DNA from: Schleiferiaceae bacterium
Lineage (GTDB): Bacteria > Bacteroidota > Bacteroidia > Flavobacteriales > Schleiferiaceae
Length of the DNA: 64,000 bases
NCBI GenBank assembly: GCA_018402665.1
Contig: JAGYIN010000005.1
Span: forward strand, 1-64,000
Direction of reading: 5' to 3'
This document shows, piece after piece, positions 8,895 to 18,454 of the stretch; position 1 is the stretch's first letter, and each line of letters opens with the position of its first letter. A program made the position numbers and the translations under genes. The notes below the pieces were generated by a model. It made no database searches, was not told the origin of the DNA, and worked only from the letters and a program-made list of their open reading frames with translations.

Positions 8895-11800
8895 GTGAAA
8901 AAACTTTTACTCTCTATCCTTTTTGGAACAGCAGCATTGGGCTTAAATGCACAAACCTACTGTACCCCAGCATATTCCACAGGTTGTTCTTTTGGAGATG
9001 ATATTGAAGATGTTTATATCGGTGCGTTCCAAGATACAGGAACCGGATGTACATCGAGCTACTACAATGTTCAGACTTCGGATACTGTATTTATACAACA
9101 AACGGCGCCAACAACCGTTTCGTTTACCTCTAACTGGAGTACACAATACTTCGCAGTGTGGATTGACTTCAATGACGATGGCGATTTTGACGACAGCGGC
9201 GAGCATCTATGGTCAAGCCCTACGAATGCTTGGAGCACCACAACAGGTTCCATCACTGTGCCGTCAACGGTGAGTTTAGGTTCGTATAGATTACGTGTTC
9301 GATCAAACTATTCTGCAGTTATCACCGCAACCCAAAGCTGTTCGAGCTTAACGTACGGTGAAGGACATGATTATACAGCCACCATCACCACACCTCCGGC
9401 GTGTCCTGCCCCTGTATTTGCGAGCTTGGTCGCTTCGGATACTACGGCAACATTGAGCTGGACCAGCGCGGATACGCTTTTCACAGTAGATTATGGCATC
9501 GCCGGTTCGAGCAACGTTCCTACCTCTGTTACCGTTGCGGATACGTTCGTAACAGTGACCGGATTATCGCCAAATACTTCGTATGAATTCTTTATTGAAA
9601 CCGACTGTAGTGCTTCCGGTAACGGATACAGCCAGACGGTAGGTCCATACACAGTGAAAACGCTTTGTACGGCGCTCAGCACCCCGGTATATGAAGGGTT
9701 TGATAACGACTCCATCGGTGGGTTCAGTAATCCCAACGCCCCTTCTTGCTGGTATTACCTAGAAGAAACAGGTGCTGCGGGTTATGGTTATATTGACAAC
9801 GCTACGTGGAGCATTTCTCCGAGAAGTGGGGCCAACTATTATTACCTCTACAACAGTTTCGACAGTGACTACGAGGCGCTTGTAAGTCCAGCCATTATCG
9901 GACTTGATAGCGGTACGAAGCAAATGGAATTTTATGCAGCGAACACTTCATGGTCGGGCGGTAACGCCATCTACATTGGAACCGTAAGCAACACCGCATC
10001 GCTGAGTTCGCTGGACATCATGGATACGATCTATGTGCCCAACGGCGGAACTTGGACCCAATTCACCGTTTACTTTGACGCTTCTACGGGTTACAACATG
10101 ACCGACGATCACATCGCGATAGTGAGTAGTGATTCTACTACCTATAGCGCTATTTATATCGATGATATTAGCATTACTAACGCTCCGGATTGTTTACCTC
10201 CGTCTGCTATTTCTGTAGGTACGGTACTGCAAGACAGCGCCCAAATCTCGTATACATCGAACGGTATTCAAACCTACTTAGAGTACGGTCCTCCAGGATT
10301 TACACAAGGAACTGGAACTTCAGTTGCAGTAAGTGGATCGCCGGCTTGGTTAACAGGACTGGATAGCAATACGACCTATGACGTCTATGTAGTTCAAATG
10401 TGTGCAGACAGTTCGATATCACCAGGATTTGGACCGGTAACCTTTAAAACCATGACCTGTTCGCCTTCGAACATGTGTACGTTCACCATTGAACTTACGG
10501 ATTCGTGGGGAGACGGATGGAACGGTGCACTGGTCGAAGTAATCAATGCACAAGGGGGTGTAGAATATGAATTGGGTGCAGGATTCCTCACCGGATCCAG
10601 TTACACCGAAACGATAAGTGTATGTACGGGTGGTTCTTATACCATCGAAGTAAGTGATGATGGATCTTACCCAAGTGAAATTGGTTTAAATGTTATTAGT
10701 GGCGGTGCAACCATTGCCACCTACACCAACAGCTCTTCTACCACTTTGGGTACGCAAATGGCGTCGTTCCAAGCGAGCTGTAATACCCTTTGTCCAAATC
10801 CTAAAGATTTGATTTACACCGCCGGTAAGAACGACGTGAATTTCTCTTTCAACCCGAACGGGAATACTGGAACGTTTGTCTACGAGTGGGGCCCACAAGG
10901 CTTCGTTCAAGCAACGGGATCGATGGTTTCGTTCATGGATTCTACGACCAGTTCCAGTTTCACAGTGACTGGACTTTCCGCGAATACCTGCTATGATATA
11001 ATCATGATTGCAGATTGTGGGGGTAACGGTACTTCCGATACGTTGGGTCCTATCCCATTCTGTACCAACAGTTGTGATGCGACAGATCTCTGTACCTATA
11101 CCATGAGCATGTATGATACCTGGGGCGATGGATGGAACGGCGCAACCGTTGACCTGTATTACAACGGTGCCTATGGACAAACTTTTGGTACTTCATTTAC
11201 CACAGGCGACAGTATGATTGTTGATTTTGAAGTGTGTGCTGGAACTGAAATTGCTGTTGTAAATGGCGCTCAAGGTTCGTACCCGTCAGAGGTATACTAT
11301 ACACTCTCGAATGCTTCAGGTACGCAAAACGTAAGTGTTTCTGCCGGTAACTTCAATGCAGGTGCCGTAGATACAGTGATGTCAAATTGTGTTACACCGT
11401 CGTGTCCTACACCGACCAATTTAGGTGTAGCGAACATGGGAAGTACATTCGCAGATATTTCTTGGACCGGTGGAACAGGATCGTATGTATTCCATTACAC
11501 GGCATTTGGTTCTACCAATACCATGACAGGAACATCTACAACGGCGATGGCCTCTATGACAGGTTTACAGGCATCAACTTCGTACAACTTTGATGTTGCT
11601 GAGGTTTGTTCTGCTGGAGATACCTCATTGCGAATGAACTACCAGTTCACCACAGACAGTTGTTCTGCGATCAATGTGGGAAATCCGAACTACGCGATTG
11701 ATTCTATCAGCGCTACTTTTGCTGATATTACCTTTACTTGGGCAGGTGCTGCAGGATATACGTCGTATTTCATCAATTTCGGTGATGGGACGAACGCCTC

Positions 11801-12197
11801 AGGAACAGGAGCATCACAGAGCCATACGTACACGGCCAACGGTCAGTATACCGCTGTCTTAAAGCTCTATGGTGATTGTGATACCACCAGTCAACAAATT
11901 TTTGTGTCTATTCAGGGTATTGGCCTTGAAGAGCATTCAGATTTGAGCGCTGTGGTGGTTTATCCGAACCCAACACAAGGCTTGATCGCTATTCATGGTA
12001 CGTTGGATCAGGCAGTCCCGGTAGCCGTTCGTATCGTGAATTATTTAGGTCAGGTGATTAGCACAGATTCGTTTGATGCACAGGCAGGCGGTTTCGAAAA
12101 AACGTATGATTTAAGTGCGGCTGCGAGCGGCACCTATGTCATCGAGATTGAAACTGCGAAAGGGTTGTTGCAAAAAACGGTGGTTGTACGCCACTAA
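8895..12197 (+). CDS. Large secreted FN3/GEVED repeat protein with T9SS type A signal
   Basis: About 1,100 residues. GTG at 8895 gives a clean signal peptide (MKKLLLSILFGTAALGLNAQ). Domains in order: a GEVED-type domain (contains WIDFNDDGDF), an FN3 domain starting CPAPVFASL, a cleaved-adhesin/choice-of-anchor beta sandwich, a second FN3, a WGDGWNG repeat, a third FN3, a second WGDGWNG repeat, a fourth FN3, a PKD-like domain (INFGDGTNASG) and a T9SS type A sorting domain (VYPNPTQG to VVVRH). It should be exported by Sec, moved across the outer membrane by T9SS and attached to the surface or released. No catalytic site is seen, so it is probably an adhesin or surface-layer component. It converges on comF with a 4-base overlap. 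Confidence 0.9.
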   Translation: MKKLLLSILFGTAALGLNAQTYCTPAYSTGCSFGDDIEDVYIGAFQDTGTGCTSSYYNVQTSDTVFIQQTAPTTVSFTSNWSTQYFAVWIDFNDDGDFDDSGEHLWSSPTNAWSTTTGSITVPSTVSLGSYRLRVRSNYSAVITATQSCSSLTYGEGHDYTATITTPPACPAPVFASLVASDTTATLSWTSADTLFTVDYGIAGSSNVPTSVTVADTFVTVTGLSPNTSYEFFIETDCSASGNGYSQTVGPYTVKTLCTALSTPVYEGFDNDSIGGFSNPNAPSCWYYLEETGAAGYGYIDNATWSISPRSGANYYYLYNSFDSDYEALVSPAIIGLDSGTKQMEFYAANTSWSGGNAIYIGTVSNTASLSSLDIMDTIYVPNGGTWTQFTVYFDASTGYNMTDDHIAIVSSDSTTYSAIYIDDISITNAPDCLPPSAISVGTVLQDSAQISYTSNGIQTYLEYGPPGFTQGTGTSVAVSGSPAWLTGLDSNTTYDVYVVQMCADSSISPGFGPVTFKTMTCSPSNMCTFTIELTDSWGDGWNGALVEVINAQGGVEYELGAGFLTGSSYTETISVCTGGSYTIEVSDDGSYPSEIGLNVISGGATIATYTNSSSTTLGTQMASFQASCNTLCPNPKDLIYTAGKNDVNFSFNPNGNTGTFVYEWGPQGFVQATGSMVSFMDSTTSSSFTVTGLSANTCYDIIMIADCGGNGTSDTLGPIPFCTNSCDATDLCTYTMSMYDTWGDGWNGATVDLYYNGAYGQTFGTSFTTGDSMIVDFEVCAGTEIAVVNGAQGSYPSEVYYTLSNASGTQNVSVSAGNFNAGAVDTVMSNCVTPSCPTPTNLGVANMGSTFADISWTGGTGSYVFHYTAFGSTNTMTGTSTTAMASMTGLQASTSYNFDVAEVCSAGDTSLRMNYQFTTDSCSAINVGNPNYAIDSISATFADITFTWAGAAGYTSYFINFGDGTNASGTGASQSHTYTANGQYTAVLKLYGDCDTTSQQIFVSIQGIGLEEHSDLSAVVVYPNPTQGLIAIHGTLDQAVPVAVRIVNYLGQVISTDSFDAQAGGFEKTYDLSAAASGTYVIEIETAKGLLQKTVVVRH
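10474..11400 (+). repeat. Two WGDGWNG-type protein repeats inside the secreted FN3 protein
   Basis: Two segments of about 95 codons, beginning near 10474 and 11090, share the order CTxT, WGDGWNGA, a central T-G-rich turn, VC, and GSYPSE near the end. They alternate with FN3 domains. At DNA level the WGDGWNG core is similar but not identical, so the duplication is old or under protein-level selection. Confidence 0.8.
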
Positions 12198-12904
12198 AGT
12201 TCTTGTGCGAGCGCAAGCAGGTGTACTTCAGCCTTTGGGTATTCGAGAAGTACAGCCTCTGCCGCTCGCAATAAAGACGATCCTGTGGTTACAGTATCGT
12301 CGATGATGAAGATAAGCGCGTCCTTAGGGACGCGCTTTTTTTTGGTCGTCCTGAGCGCCCCCTGAGTATTGTTCCACCGTTGAAAAGGATCAAAGTTAAT
12401 TTGGCTTTTACGGTGGGCTGTCTTCCCAAGCAGCGCTAAAAATTGCACATCCACACCAGCCGCTCGAACACCTTGCAGTGCGCCGCGGGCCAGCGCTTCG
12501 CTTTGATTGTAGCCGCGCCCCAAGCGTCGCCACAAGTGCACCGGCATGGCAGTAACCACCACCGGCCGGCGCTGGCCCGCGAGGGTCGTTAAAATGAGCG
12601 GTGAGAGGAAGTGCCGACCGAGCACTACTCCCAACGGGTAATTGTTCCCGTATTTAAGGCTGTAGCAATAGATTTGAACGGGTCCCGTGAAGTAAAGGGC
12701 TGATCGGAAAGAGGTGGGACGATCGGTAGATAAGGTGCTCGAAAGTAACATCGTGCGTTGTGCAGCGATGGTATCTAGTTGTGGGGCGCTGCACAAACAG
12801 AATTGGCACAGGCTTTGCTCTAAGATGGACAATACGACGTTGCACTGTAGGCATCTTTGAGGGAACATGGCCCTTGTTAAAAAACTTAACCCTTTGGAAA
12901 ACAT
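12194..12904 (-). CDS. ComF family phosphoribosyltransferase-like protein
   Basis: About 236 residues. An N-terminal double zinc-ribbon (CLQC and CQFC) is followed by a type I phosphoribosyltransferase fold with the PRPP-binding loop IFIIDDTVTTGSSL. These are the marks of ComF, involved in natural transformation in competent bacteria though its biochemistry is poorly known. The ATG at 12902-12904 is chosen; the longer frame begins at a GTG (12958) that would overlap the next gene's promoter region. It diverges from the coiled-coil gene at 12959. Whether the strain is competent cannot be told from this window. Confidence 0.88.
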   Translation of the reverse strand: MFSKGLSFLTRAMFPQRCLQCNVVLSILEQSLCQFCLCSAPQLDTIAAQRTMLLSSTLSTDRPTSFRSALYFTGPVQIYCYSLKYGNNYPLGVVLGRHFLSPLILTTLAGQRRPVVVTAMPVHLWRRLGRGYNQSEALARGALQGVRAAGVDVQFLALLGKTAHRKSQINFDPFQRWNNTQGALRTTKKKRVPKDALIFIIDDTVTTGSSLLRAAEAVLLEYPKAEVHLLALAQEL

Positions 12905-12958
12905 TGGAAAGCGGCTTATCGTTAGCTTCGTTACATAATAAGATAACACAACACACAC

Positions 12959-13846
12959 ATGAGCACAGGAAACAACAAAAGCAAACTAGGACCGGTATTA
13001 ATTATCATGGCATTGGCTGTGATTGTACTGGGCGTATTGCTTTATCTACGCAGTGAAGAGAATCACGAGATTGCGCTCGAGAAGCAGGCGTTGACTATGG
13101 AATTGGCGGATATGAAAGAAGATCTCGAAGCCCAGGTTGGTCAAAACGACAGCTTAAATGCGTTTATTCAATACGAGATGACGCGCTTAGGCGGAATCAT
13201 TGATAGCATCAACGCTGTGAATGTTCAAAACAAAAAGTCTTTAACCAGCTACCGCAGTCGACTCGGTGCAATGAAAAAAGAGAATGCAACTTTGGTTGGA
13301 AAGCTCGATAGTGCAAATGCAGCCTATGAAGCATTGCGTTTACGCGAGCAAATGGTCGCTGATAGTTTGAACACCGCGATGGATGCGAATACATCCTTGC
13401 GCAATGAAAACTCCGGACTTACGGAAACCGTTGCCAAAGGAAAGCAACTGGTCATCGCTACTTCAACAACAGAGGCGTTCCGCGTCGCAGGAAACGGCAA
13501 AATGCGCAGAACACGCCGTGCGAGTAAAGCAGATGGCATTACCGCATGCATTACGTTGGCGAAAAATAGAATTGCAGCTAAAGGAGAAGAAACACTGTAT
13601 GTCAAGTGGATTGGTGAAAACGGCAAACCTGTAGATGCACCAGAACAGAACCAGGCAGTGGTGGGCGGCGAGCAATCGGGCTTTAACGGAAAAGCAGTGG
13701 TTAATTTCCAAGGCGAAGCCGTCGAAGTATGTATTGACGCGAAGCGTGCCATTGACGCACCGGTAGATTTAGAGCCAGGCATCTACACGATTGCGATCAT
13801 GACCGATTCTTACCTTGTTGGAACCGTTGCTGTTGAATTGAAATAA
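12959..13846 (+). CDS. Membrane-anchored coiled-coil protein, unknown function
   Basis: 295 residues: a short cytoplasmic N terminus, one membrane helix (about residues 11-30), a long coiled coil (about 33-160, rich in Leu/Ala/Glu with heptad spacing) and a C-terminal beta-rich domain of about 110 residues with no recognised family. It lies 3 bases before an OmpA-family lipoprotein gene that also has a long coiled coil, so the two are almost surely co-transcribed. The topology would put the coiled coil in the periplasm, able to reach towards a partner on the outer membrane or peptidoglycan. This pairing is inference from layout. Confidence 0.7.
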   Translation: MSTGNNKSKLGPVLIIMALAVIVLGVLLYLRSEENHEIALEKQALTMELADMKEDLEAQVGQNDSLNAFIQYEMTRLGGIIDSINAVNVQNKKSLTSYRSRLGAMKKENATLVGKLDSANAAYEALRLREQMVADSLNTAMDANTSLRNENSGLTETVAKGKQLVIATSTTEAFRVAGNGKMRRTRRASKADGITACITLAKNRIAAKGEETLYVKWIGENGKPVDAPEQNQAVVGGEQSGFNGKAVVNFQGEAVEVCIDAKRAIDAPVDLEPGIYTIAIMTDSYLVGTVAVELK

Positions 13847-13849
13847 ACT

Positions 13850-14809
13850 ATGAAAAAGCTACTCATTCTTGCGCTTGCAGGGTTTTTAGGGACTTCTTGT
13901 GTCAGTACGAAGGTGCACAAGACCTTGCAAGATAAATACGATCTGTTGAACAATGAAGCGGACCAATTGCGTCAAAAAAGTGAAACCCGCGCAGCGGAGA
14001 ACACGGAACTTCAACGCACTTTAACAGAAGCTCGTCGTGAGAATAAATCGTTGGTGGCAGATACCACCACGAAATTTGATGAACTGCGTGTCCTTCAAAC
14101 CAAATACGACCGCTTGTCAAAACAGTACGACTATCTGCTTGACAATAACAGTTCACTGATTGCCGCGAGTGCCCGCGAGAACAAAGCACTCATGGATCAG
14201 CTAGGCAGTCTTCAGAACCGCCTCCAAGCAAAAGAGGACAGTTTGAACACGGAACGCTTACTTCTTGAGAAAGGACAGCGCAGGGTAGACGAGCTGGAAG
14301 GTGTCATTCGTCGTAAAGACAGCACGGTTGCCTTCGTTCGCCAAAAAGTTGCAGATGCACTGCTCGGTTTCACCGGGAAGGGCTTGACGGTAAACATGCG
14401 CGACGGAAAGGTCTACGTGAGTTTAGAAAACAGTTTGCTGTTCGCACCAGGTTCTTGGGATGTAGCAGCAAAGGGACAGGTTGCTTTAGAAAATTTAGCA
14501 CGTGTGCTTGCGGAAAACAATGACATCACTGTTTTGGTGGAGGGACATACAGATAATGATCCGTACCGAGGGCAAAGTCAGGTTCGCGATAACTGGGATT
14601 TGAGCGTGATGCGCGCGACCAATGTGGTGAAAATTTTAACGACCAATGCAGGCTTAAACCCAGAGCGTATTACTGCTGCGGGTCGCGGCGAATTCGTCCC
14701 CTTAGTGGAAAACGACACGCCAGAAAACAAAGCAATCAATCGCCGGACGGAAATTATATTGACACCGGATTTGACGGAATTGGCCAACCTATTGGAAGGC
14801 GGAAATTAA
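13850..14809 (+). CDS. OmpA family peptidoglycan-binding lipoprotein
   Basis: 319 residues: signal peptide with lipobox (LGTSC, Cys near 17), a coiled coil in about residues 25-155 and a C-terminal OmpA domain (about 195-310). The peptidoglycan-binding signature is present: VEGHTDNDPY, later NPERITAAGRGE and the final NRRTEIIL. Such proteins tie the outer membrane to the cell wall. No beta-barrel is present, so anchoring must be by lipid. It is the second gene of a pair with the membrane coiled-coil protein. It ends 3 bases from the convergent radA stop. Confidence 0.9.
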   Translation: MKKLLILALAGFLGTSCVSTKVHKTLQDKYDLLNNEADQLRQKSETRAAENTELQRTLTEARRENKSLVADTTTKFDELRVLQTKYDRLSKQYDYLLDNNSSLIAASARENKALMDQLGSLQNRLQAKEDSLNTERLLLEKGQRRVDELEGVIRRKDSTVAFVRQKVADALLGFTGKGLTVNMRDGKVYVSLENSLLFAPGSWDVAAKGQVALENLARVLAENNDITVLVEGHTDNDPYRGQSQVRDNWDLSVMRATNVVKILTTNAGLNPERITAAGRGEFVPLVENDTPENKAINRRTEIILTPDLTELANLLEGGN

Positions 14810-14812
14810 AAC

Positions 14813-16168
14813 TTACAGGAACTGGGCTTGAACCAGTTCTTCGATTTTCTTTAATCCCACTATGGCGATGTCGTAGTGGGATTTTTCTATCTGGTGGTGT
14901 CCACTGATATAGATGGTCTCAAAGCCCAATTTTTCGGCTTCTTTGATGCGCTGCTCTACACGGGTGATGGGGCGAACTTCGCCTGTTAATCCAACCTCGC
15001 CAGCAAAGCAAACCTTTCCTGTTATGGGGTCATCACCGTTTGAACTTAAGATGGCGGCAACGACGGCTAGATCGAGCCCTGGATCGTCAACTTTCAATCC
15101 TCCAGTTACATTAAGGAAGACATCTTTTTGGCCCAATTTGAAACCGCAGCGCTTTTCCAAGACTGCCAGTAACATATTGAGTCGGCGAGTATCAAATCCA
15201 GTTGTGGAACGTTGCGGTGTTCCATAAACGGCAGTAGAACACAGTGCTTGCAATTCAATAAGCATAGGGCGAACGCCCTCGACCATTACTGCAACTGCAT
15301 TTCCGCTTAAACCTTCGTGTTGTTTTGTCACGAGCAGTTCGCTTGGATTTTCAACGCCGTAGAGGCCGCCCTGTTCCATGGTGTAAAGGCCTATTTCATG
15401 GGTAGAGCCGAATCGGTTCTTATGTGCACGAAGAATGCGGTAGAGGAGGTTAGGATCGCCTTCAAACTGGAGCACCACATCCACCATATGTTCGAGAATT
15501 TTAGGTCCGGCAATACTGCCCTCTTTATTAATATGACCTATGAGCAGCACTGGCGTACCGGTCTCCTTAGCATAGCGTATGAAGCTCGCCGCACTCTCAC
15601 GAATCTGTGCCACCGAACCTGGCGTGCTCTCTACATGAGGCACATGCAGCGTTTGAATGGAATCCACAATCACCAGATGTGGTCGGACCGATTTCAAGTG
15701 GTTAAAAATCGCATCAGTCTTCGTTTCACTAAGCAAATACAATTCGCTTACTGCCTTGCCAATACGCTCGCCGCGTAATTTTATTTGTGAGGGACTTTCT
15801 TCACCTGAAATATAGGCTACGGTGCCACTGAAACTAAGAGCCAATTGGAGTAAAAGCGTACTTTTCCCTATCCCCGGCTCGCCACCAAGAAGCGTGACAG
15901 AACCGGGAACGACGCCTCCGCCTAAAACACGAGAAAATTCAAAATCTTGTATGGGGAAACGTTGCACACTAGTATGCTCAACGTCTTCAATGCGTATGGG
16001 TTTTGCTGCAGCTTGCTCACCGCTCCAAGCACGTGGATCCGGCTTACTCTTTATTTCAACTTCCTCAACGAGTGTGTTCCACTCCTTACAGACCTGGCAT
16101 TGCCCCATCCACTTACTGTGTTGCGTGCCGCACTGCGTACAATTAAAGATGCTTTTCTGCTTGGCCAT
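14813..16168 (-). CDS. radA: DNA repair protein RadA
   Basis: 451 residues, normal length for RadA (Sms), a RecA-like ATPase that promotes branch migration in recombination. Seen in order: C4 zinc finger (Cys10, 13, 24, 27), Walker A (GGEPGIGKST, about 95-104), Walker B (HLVIVDSIQTL), the RadA-specific KNRFG motif, and a C-terminal Lon-protease-like domain (GGLKVDDPGLDLAVVAA). It is the last gene of the minus-strand run panC-panD-flippase-radA, with a 9-base gap to the flippase gene. Confidence 0.97.
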   Translation of the reverse strand: MAKQKSIFNCTQCGTQHSKWMGQCQVCKEWNTLVEEVEIKSKPDPRAWSGEQAAAKPIRIEDVEHTSVQRFPIQDFEFSRVLGGGVVPGSVTLLGGEPGIGKSTLLLQLALSFSGTVAYISGEESPSQIKLRGERIGKAVSELYLLSETKTDAIFNHLKSVRPHLVIVDSIQTLHVPHVESTPGSVAQIRESAASFIRYAKETGTPVLLIGHINKEGSIAGPKILEHMVDVVLQFEGDPNLLYRILRAHKNRFGSTHEIGLYTMEQGGLYGVENPSELLVTKQHEGLSGNAVAVMVEGVRPMLIELQALCSTAVYGTPQRSTTGFDTRRLNMLLAVLEKRCGFKLGQKDVFLNVTGGLKVDDPGLDLAVVAAILSSNGDDPITGKVCFAGEVGLTGEVRPITRVEQRIKEAEKLGFETIYISGHHQIEKSHYDIAIVGLKKIEELVQAQFL

Positions 16169-16177
16169 GAGGAAGAC

Positions 16178-17152
16178 TTATTTTCTTCCTGCAAAATAGA
16201 GAAAAACAAAGCCTAAGGCGCCAGTTAAGACAAACATTAAACTTTGCGAACTGTGAATAAGGGTAGCGAACGATATAGCGTCAGATTTCGTAAGTCCTAA
16301 AACTATTAAGGCATTAGAGACTAAGAAATGATATGGGCCAAAACCTCCAGGAACTGGAATAATAAATCCTAACCCAGCTGCTACACTCACAAAAAATGCT
16401 TGTTCGGCGCCGATGCCTTGTACACCATCCACAATGCTGAAGCCAATAGCTATGGTCAGAACGTAACAGGTCCAAATCCCTATGGAATATAACCAAAAAA
16501 GCGGTTTATTATTGACGGTGCGCAAGCTGCGCAGGCCGGTAATCATTCCTGTTGCAAATCCCGCAACTTTCTGCGCCACGCTCCATTGCATCCAAACTTT
16601 TCTAGTAAAAACGACGACCGCCAAAAGGGCCATAAATACGCCGGCAATACTTACGGTGCTGGCTAGCGAAAGCGCTGGCAGCTGAGCACCACTTTCCGTC
16701 ATGAAGTCTCGCAATTCATCTCCTGAAATGACCACGGTACTCAAGGTGACGATTCCAAACAACAATGTGTCGACAACGCGTTCTAAAACTACTGTGCCCA
16801 CGAGTTTATCGATAGGGATTTTGTCTGTTCTGTGGAGTGCGGTACAACGGGCTACCTCCCCAACGCGAGGCGTAGCCAAGTTTACCAGGTAGCTAAAGGC
16901 AACTGCCGCGATCGCACGCATGCCGTGCACCTTATAGCCTAAGCTTTGCAGCATCTGAACCCAACGCAATCCGCGAAAAATGATAGCAATAAACCCGATA
17001 CAAATGACCAAAAGGAGCCCGCTCATGGGAGCCTCCTTAATGTTATTCCATAGGTCAACGGGGCTTTCGTCTTTAAAGGTGAGGTAAAGCAAGGCAACCC
17101 CAATACTCAAAAAGAGTACATATTGCACTGTCTTTTTAACCCAACCCGACAT
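16178..17152 (-). CDS. Lysylphosphatidylglycerol synthase TM-domain (UPF0104) flippase-like protein
   Basis: 324 residues with about seven or eight membrane helices. The sequence fits the MprF N-terminal/UPF0104 family: RGLRWVQMLQSLGY near the start, ATPRVGEVARCTAL, VVLERVVDTLLFG, and FIIPVPGGFGPYHFLV. MprF relatives flip lipids; stand-alone members in Bacteroidota have no fixed function, and no synthase domain is fused here. Its ATG overlaps the TAA of panD (TAATG), so it is coupled to the pantothenate genes. Confidence 0.85.
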   Translation of the reverse strand: MSGWVKKTVQYVLFLSIGVALLYLTFKDESPVDLWNNIKEAPMSGLLLVICIGFIAIIFRGLRWVQMLQSLGYKVHGMRAIAAVAFSYLVNLATPRVGEVARCTALHRTDKIPIDKLVGTVVLERVVDTLLFGIVTLSTVVISGDELRDFMTESGAQLPALSLASTVSIAGVFMALLAVVVFTRKVWMQWSVAQKVAGFATGMITGLRSLRTVNNKPLFWLYSIGIWTCYVLTIAIGFSIVDGVQGIGAEQAFFVSVAAGLGFIIPVPGGFGPYHFLVSNALIVLGLTKSDAISFATLIHSSQSLMFVLTGALGFVFLYFAGRK

Positions 17153-17502
17153 TAAACGAGGCGATTCGTAGTCTCGTTCGGGAAAACGATGCTGGGTTTG
17201 AAAGATTTTGCTTCTTCCGGACTCATGTGTGCGTAGGCAATGATGATAATGATATCGCCTTTTTGAACACGTCGCGCGGCAGGACCGTTTAAGGTTACTT
17301 CGCCTGCTCCAGGCGTTCCTGCAATGGTATATGTATCAAAACGCTCACCGTTATTGATGTTCACGATATAAACGCGCTCTCCAGGAAGAATTTCTGCGGC
17401 GTCCATGAGTTCTGTATCTAGGGTAATAGAACCGATATAATCCAGCTCCGCTCCAGTGACATGAACCCGATGAATTTTACTTTTTACAACCTCTATTTGC
17501 AT
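17152..17502 (-). CDS. panD: Aspartate 1-decarboxylase
   Basis: 116 residues, the usual size. PanD turns L-aspartate into beta-alanine for pantothenate and coenzyme A synthesis. It is made as a pro-enzyme that cleaves itself at Gly24-Ser25 (YIGSITLD) to form the pyruvoyl cofactor; that site is intact, as are Tyr58-region and the GAAR-like loop ([12 protein letters not shown]). It sits 14 bases after panC and overlaps the flippase gene by one base. Confidence 0.97.
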   Translation of the reverse strand: MQIEVVKSKIHRVHVTGAELDYIGSITLDTELMDAAEILPGERVYIVNINNGERFDTYTIAGTPGAGEVTLNGPAARRVQKGDIIIIIAYAHMSPEEAKSFKPSIVFPNETTNRLV

Positions 17503-17516
17503 GCGGCAAAAGTAGT

Positions 17517-18362
17517 TTAAAAAAGAGGAAGGTTATCAATGAGTCGAACTTTTCCGCATTGCACGGCAGCAAACACGCGTGTAGGACGGTTGGTGTTGAA
17601 TTCGTCCACTTGTTGGAGGGTAGCGGCATCGCAGCAGCTCACATATTCCACATGAATTGAAGGGATTGCATTCAAAGCGTCGGCACACCGATTTTCGAAG
17701 GCTTTCGGGTTCGTTTCTCTAGGGTTTAGCTCAGCTACAGCGCTGCTGAGTACCGCGAAAATTTGCGCAGCATTCTTGCGTTCGTATGGCAAAAGTCGCA
17801 TGTTTCGGCTGCTCATGGCAAGTCCATCGGCTTCTCTCGAAATGGCGGCCGGAACAATCTCTACGGGCCAGTCCTCTTTCGCGACAACTTGCCGGATAAT
17901 GCACAATTGCTGGTAGTCTTTTTCGCCGAAAATGGCCAAATCGGGTCCAATTAACTCGAAAAATCGGGTTACCACCGTCGCCATGCCTTCAAAATGGCCA
18001 GGACGTCCGGCACCTTCCATGTAGCGGTCCAGTCCTTCAAAATCAAAACTCCTCGACTTCAGTCCGTCTGGATAAAGCATTTGCGCATCTGGTAAAAAAA
18101 CGGCGTCACACCCCGTCATTTCTAAAGATTGGAGGTCGGCTTCAAGGGTATTGGGGTATTTGGCGAGATCCTCAGCGTTATTAAACTGAGTGGGATTTAC
18201 ATAAATACTGACCAATGTTCGGTCGCATTTCGATTGACTCAAACGTACTAAACTGAGGTGCCCATCGTGTAATGCGCCCATGGTAGGAACAAAGCCCAAT
18301 TTTTTTTCGCGACCTTCAGATTTCCAGCGCGCTAACTCCTCAATGCTCCGAATGTGTTCCAT
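17517..18362 (-). CDS. panC: Pantothenate synthetase
   Basis: 281 residues. PanC joins pantoate and beta-alanine with ATP. Seen: the nucleotidyl-transferase motif [11 protein letters not shown] (His32 and His35), NPTQFN, the GEKDYQQL segment, and AMSSRNMRL for ATP closure. It is the first gene of the minus-strand operon and is followed directly by panD, the enzyme that makes one of its substrates. A TAGATTTG element at 18380-18387 lies 17 bases before the ATG on this strand. Confidence 0.97.
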   Translation of the reverse strand: MEHIRSIEELARWKSEGREKKLGFVPTMGALHDGHLSLVRLSQSKCDRTLVSIYVNPTQFNNAEDLAKYPNTLEADLQSLEMTGCDAVFLPDAQMLYPDGLKSRSFDFEGLDRYMEGAGRPGHFEGMATVVTRFFELIGPDLAIFGEKDYQQLCIIRQVVAKEDWPVEIVPAAISREADGLAMSSRNMRLLPYERKNAAQIFAVLSSAVAELNPRETNPKAFENRCADALNAIPSIHVEYVSCCDAATLQQVDEFNTNRPTRVFAAVQCGKVRLIDNLPLF

Positions 18363-18379
18363 AAGTGTTAAAAGGGCTC

Positions 18380-18387
18380 CAAATCTA
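18380..18387 (-). promoter_or_regulatory. Candidate -7 element of the panC operon
   Basis: On the minus strand this reads TAGATTTG, an exact match to TAnnTTTG, 17 bases before the panC ATG. No clear TTG is present at -33. It lies back-to-back with the promoter of the GT5 homologue. Confidence 0.4.
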
Positions 18388-18396
18388 GCCCATTCT

Positions 18397-18427
18397 TTGA
18401 TATAAAGGGCGAAAATAGGTATCTTTG
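18397..18427 (+). promoter_or_regulatory. Bacteroidota-type promoter of the GT5 homologue
   Basis: TTG at 18397-18399, a 20-base spacer, then TATCTTTG at 18420-18427. Both boxes and the spacing match the known Bacteroidota sigma factor consensus (TTG-N17-23-TAnnTTTG). The leader to the ATG at 18455 would be about 20 bases. Confidence 0.7.
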
Positions 18428-18454
18428 CACTCTATTTTAAATATACTTTCTCCC

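Noticed and set aside
10686-11180. 164-residue minus-strand frame inside the FN3 protein gene
   Set aside because: Its codons follow the composition of the plus-strand gene and show no domain; the T-rich Ser/Thr/Gly codons of the real gene create it.
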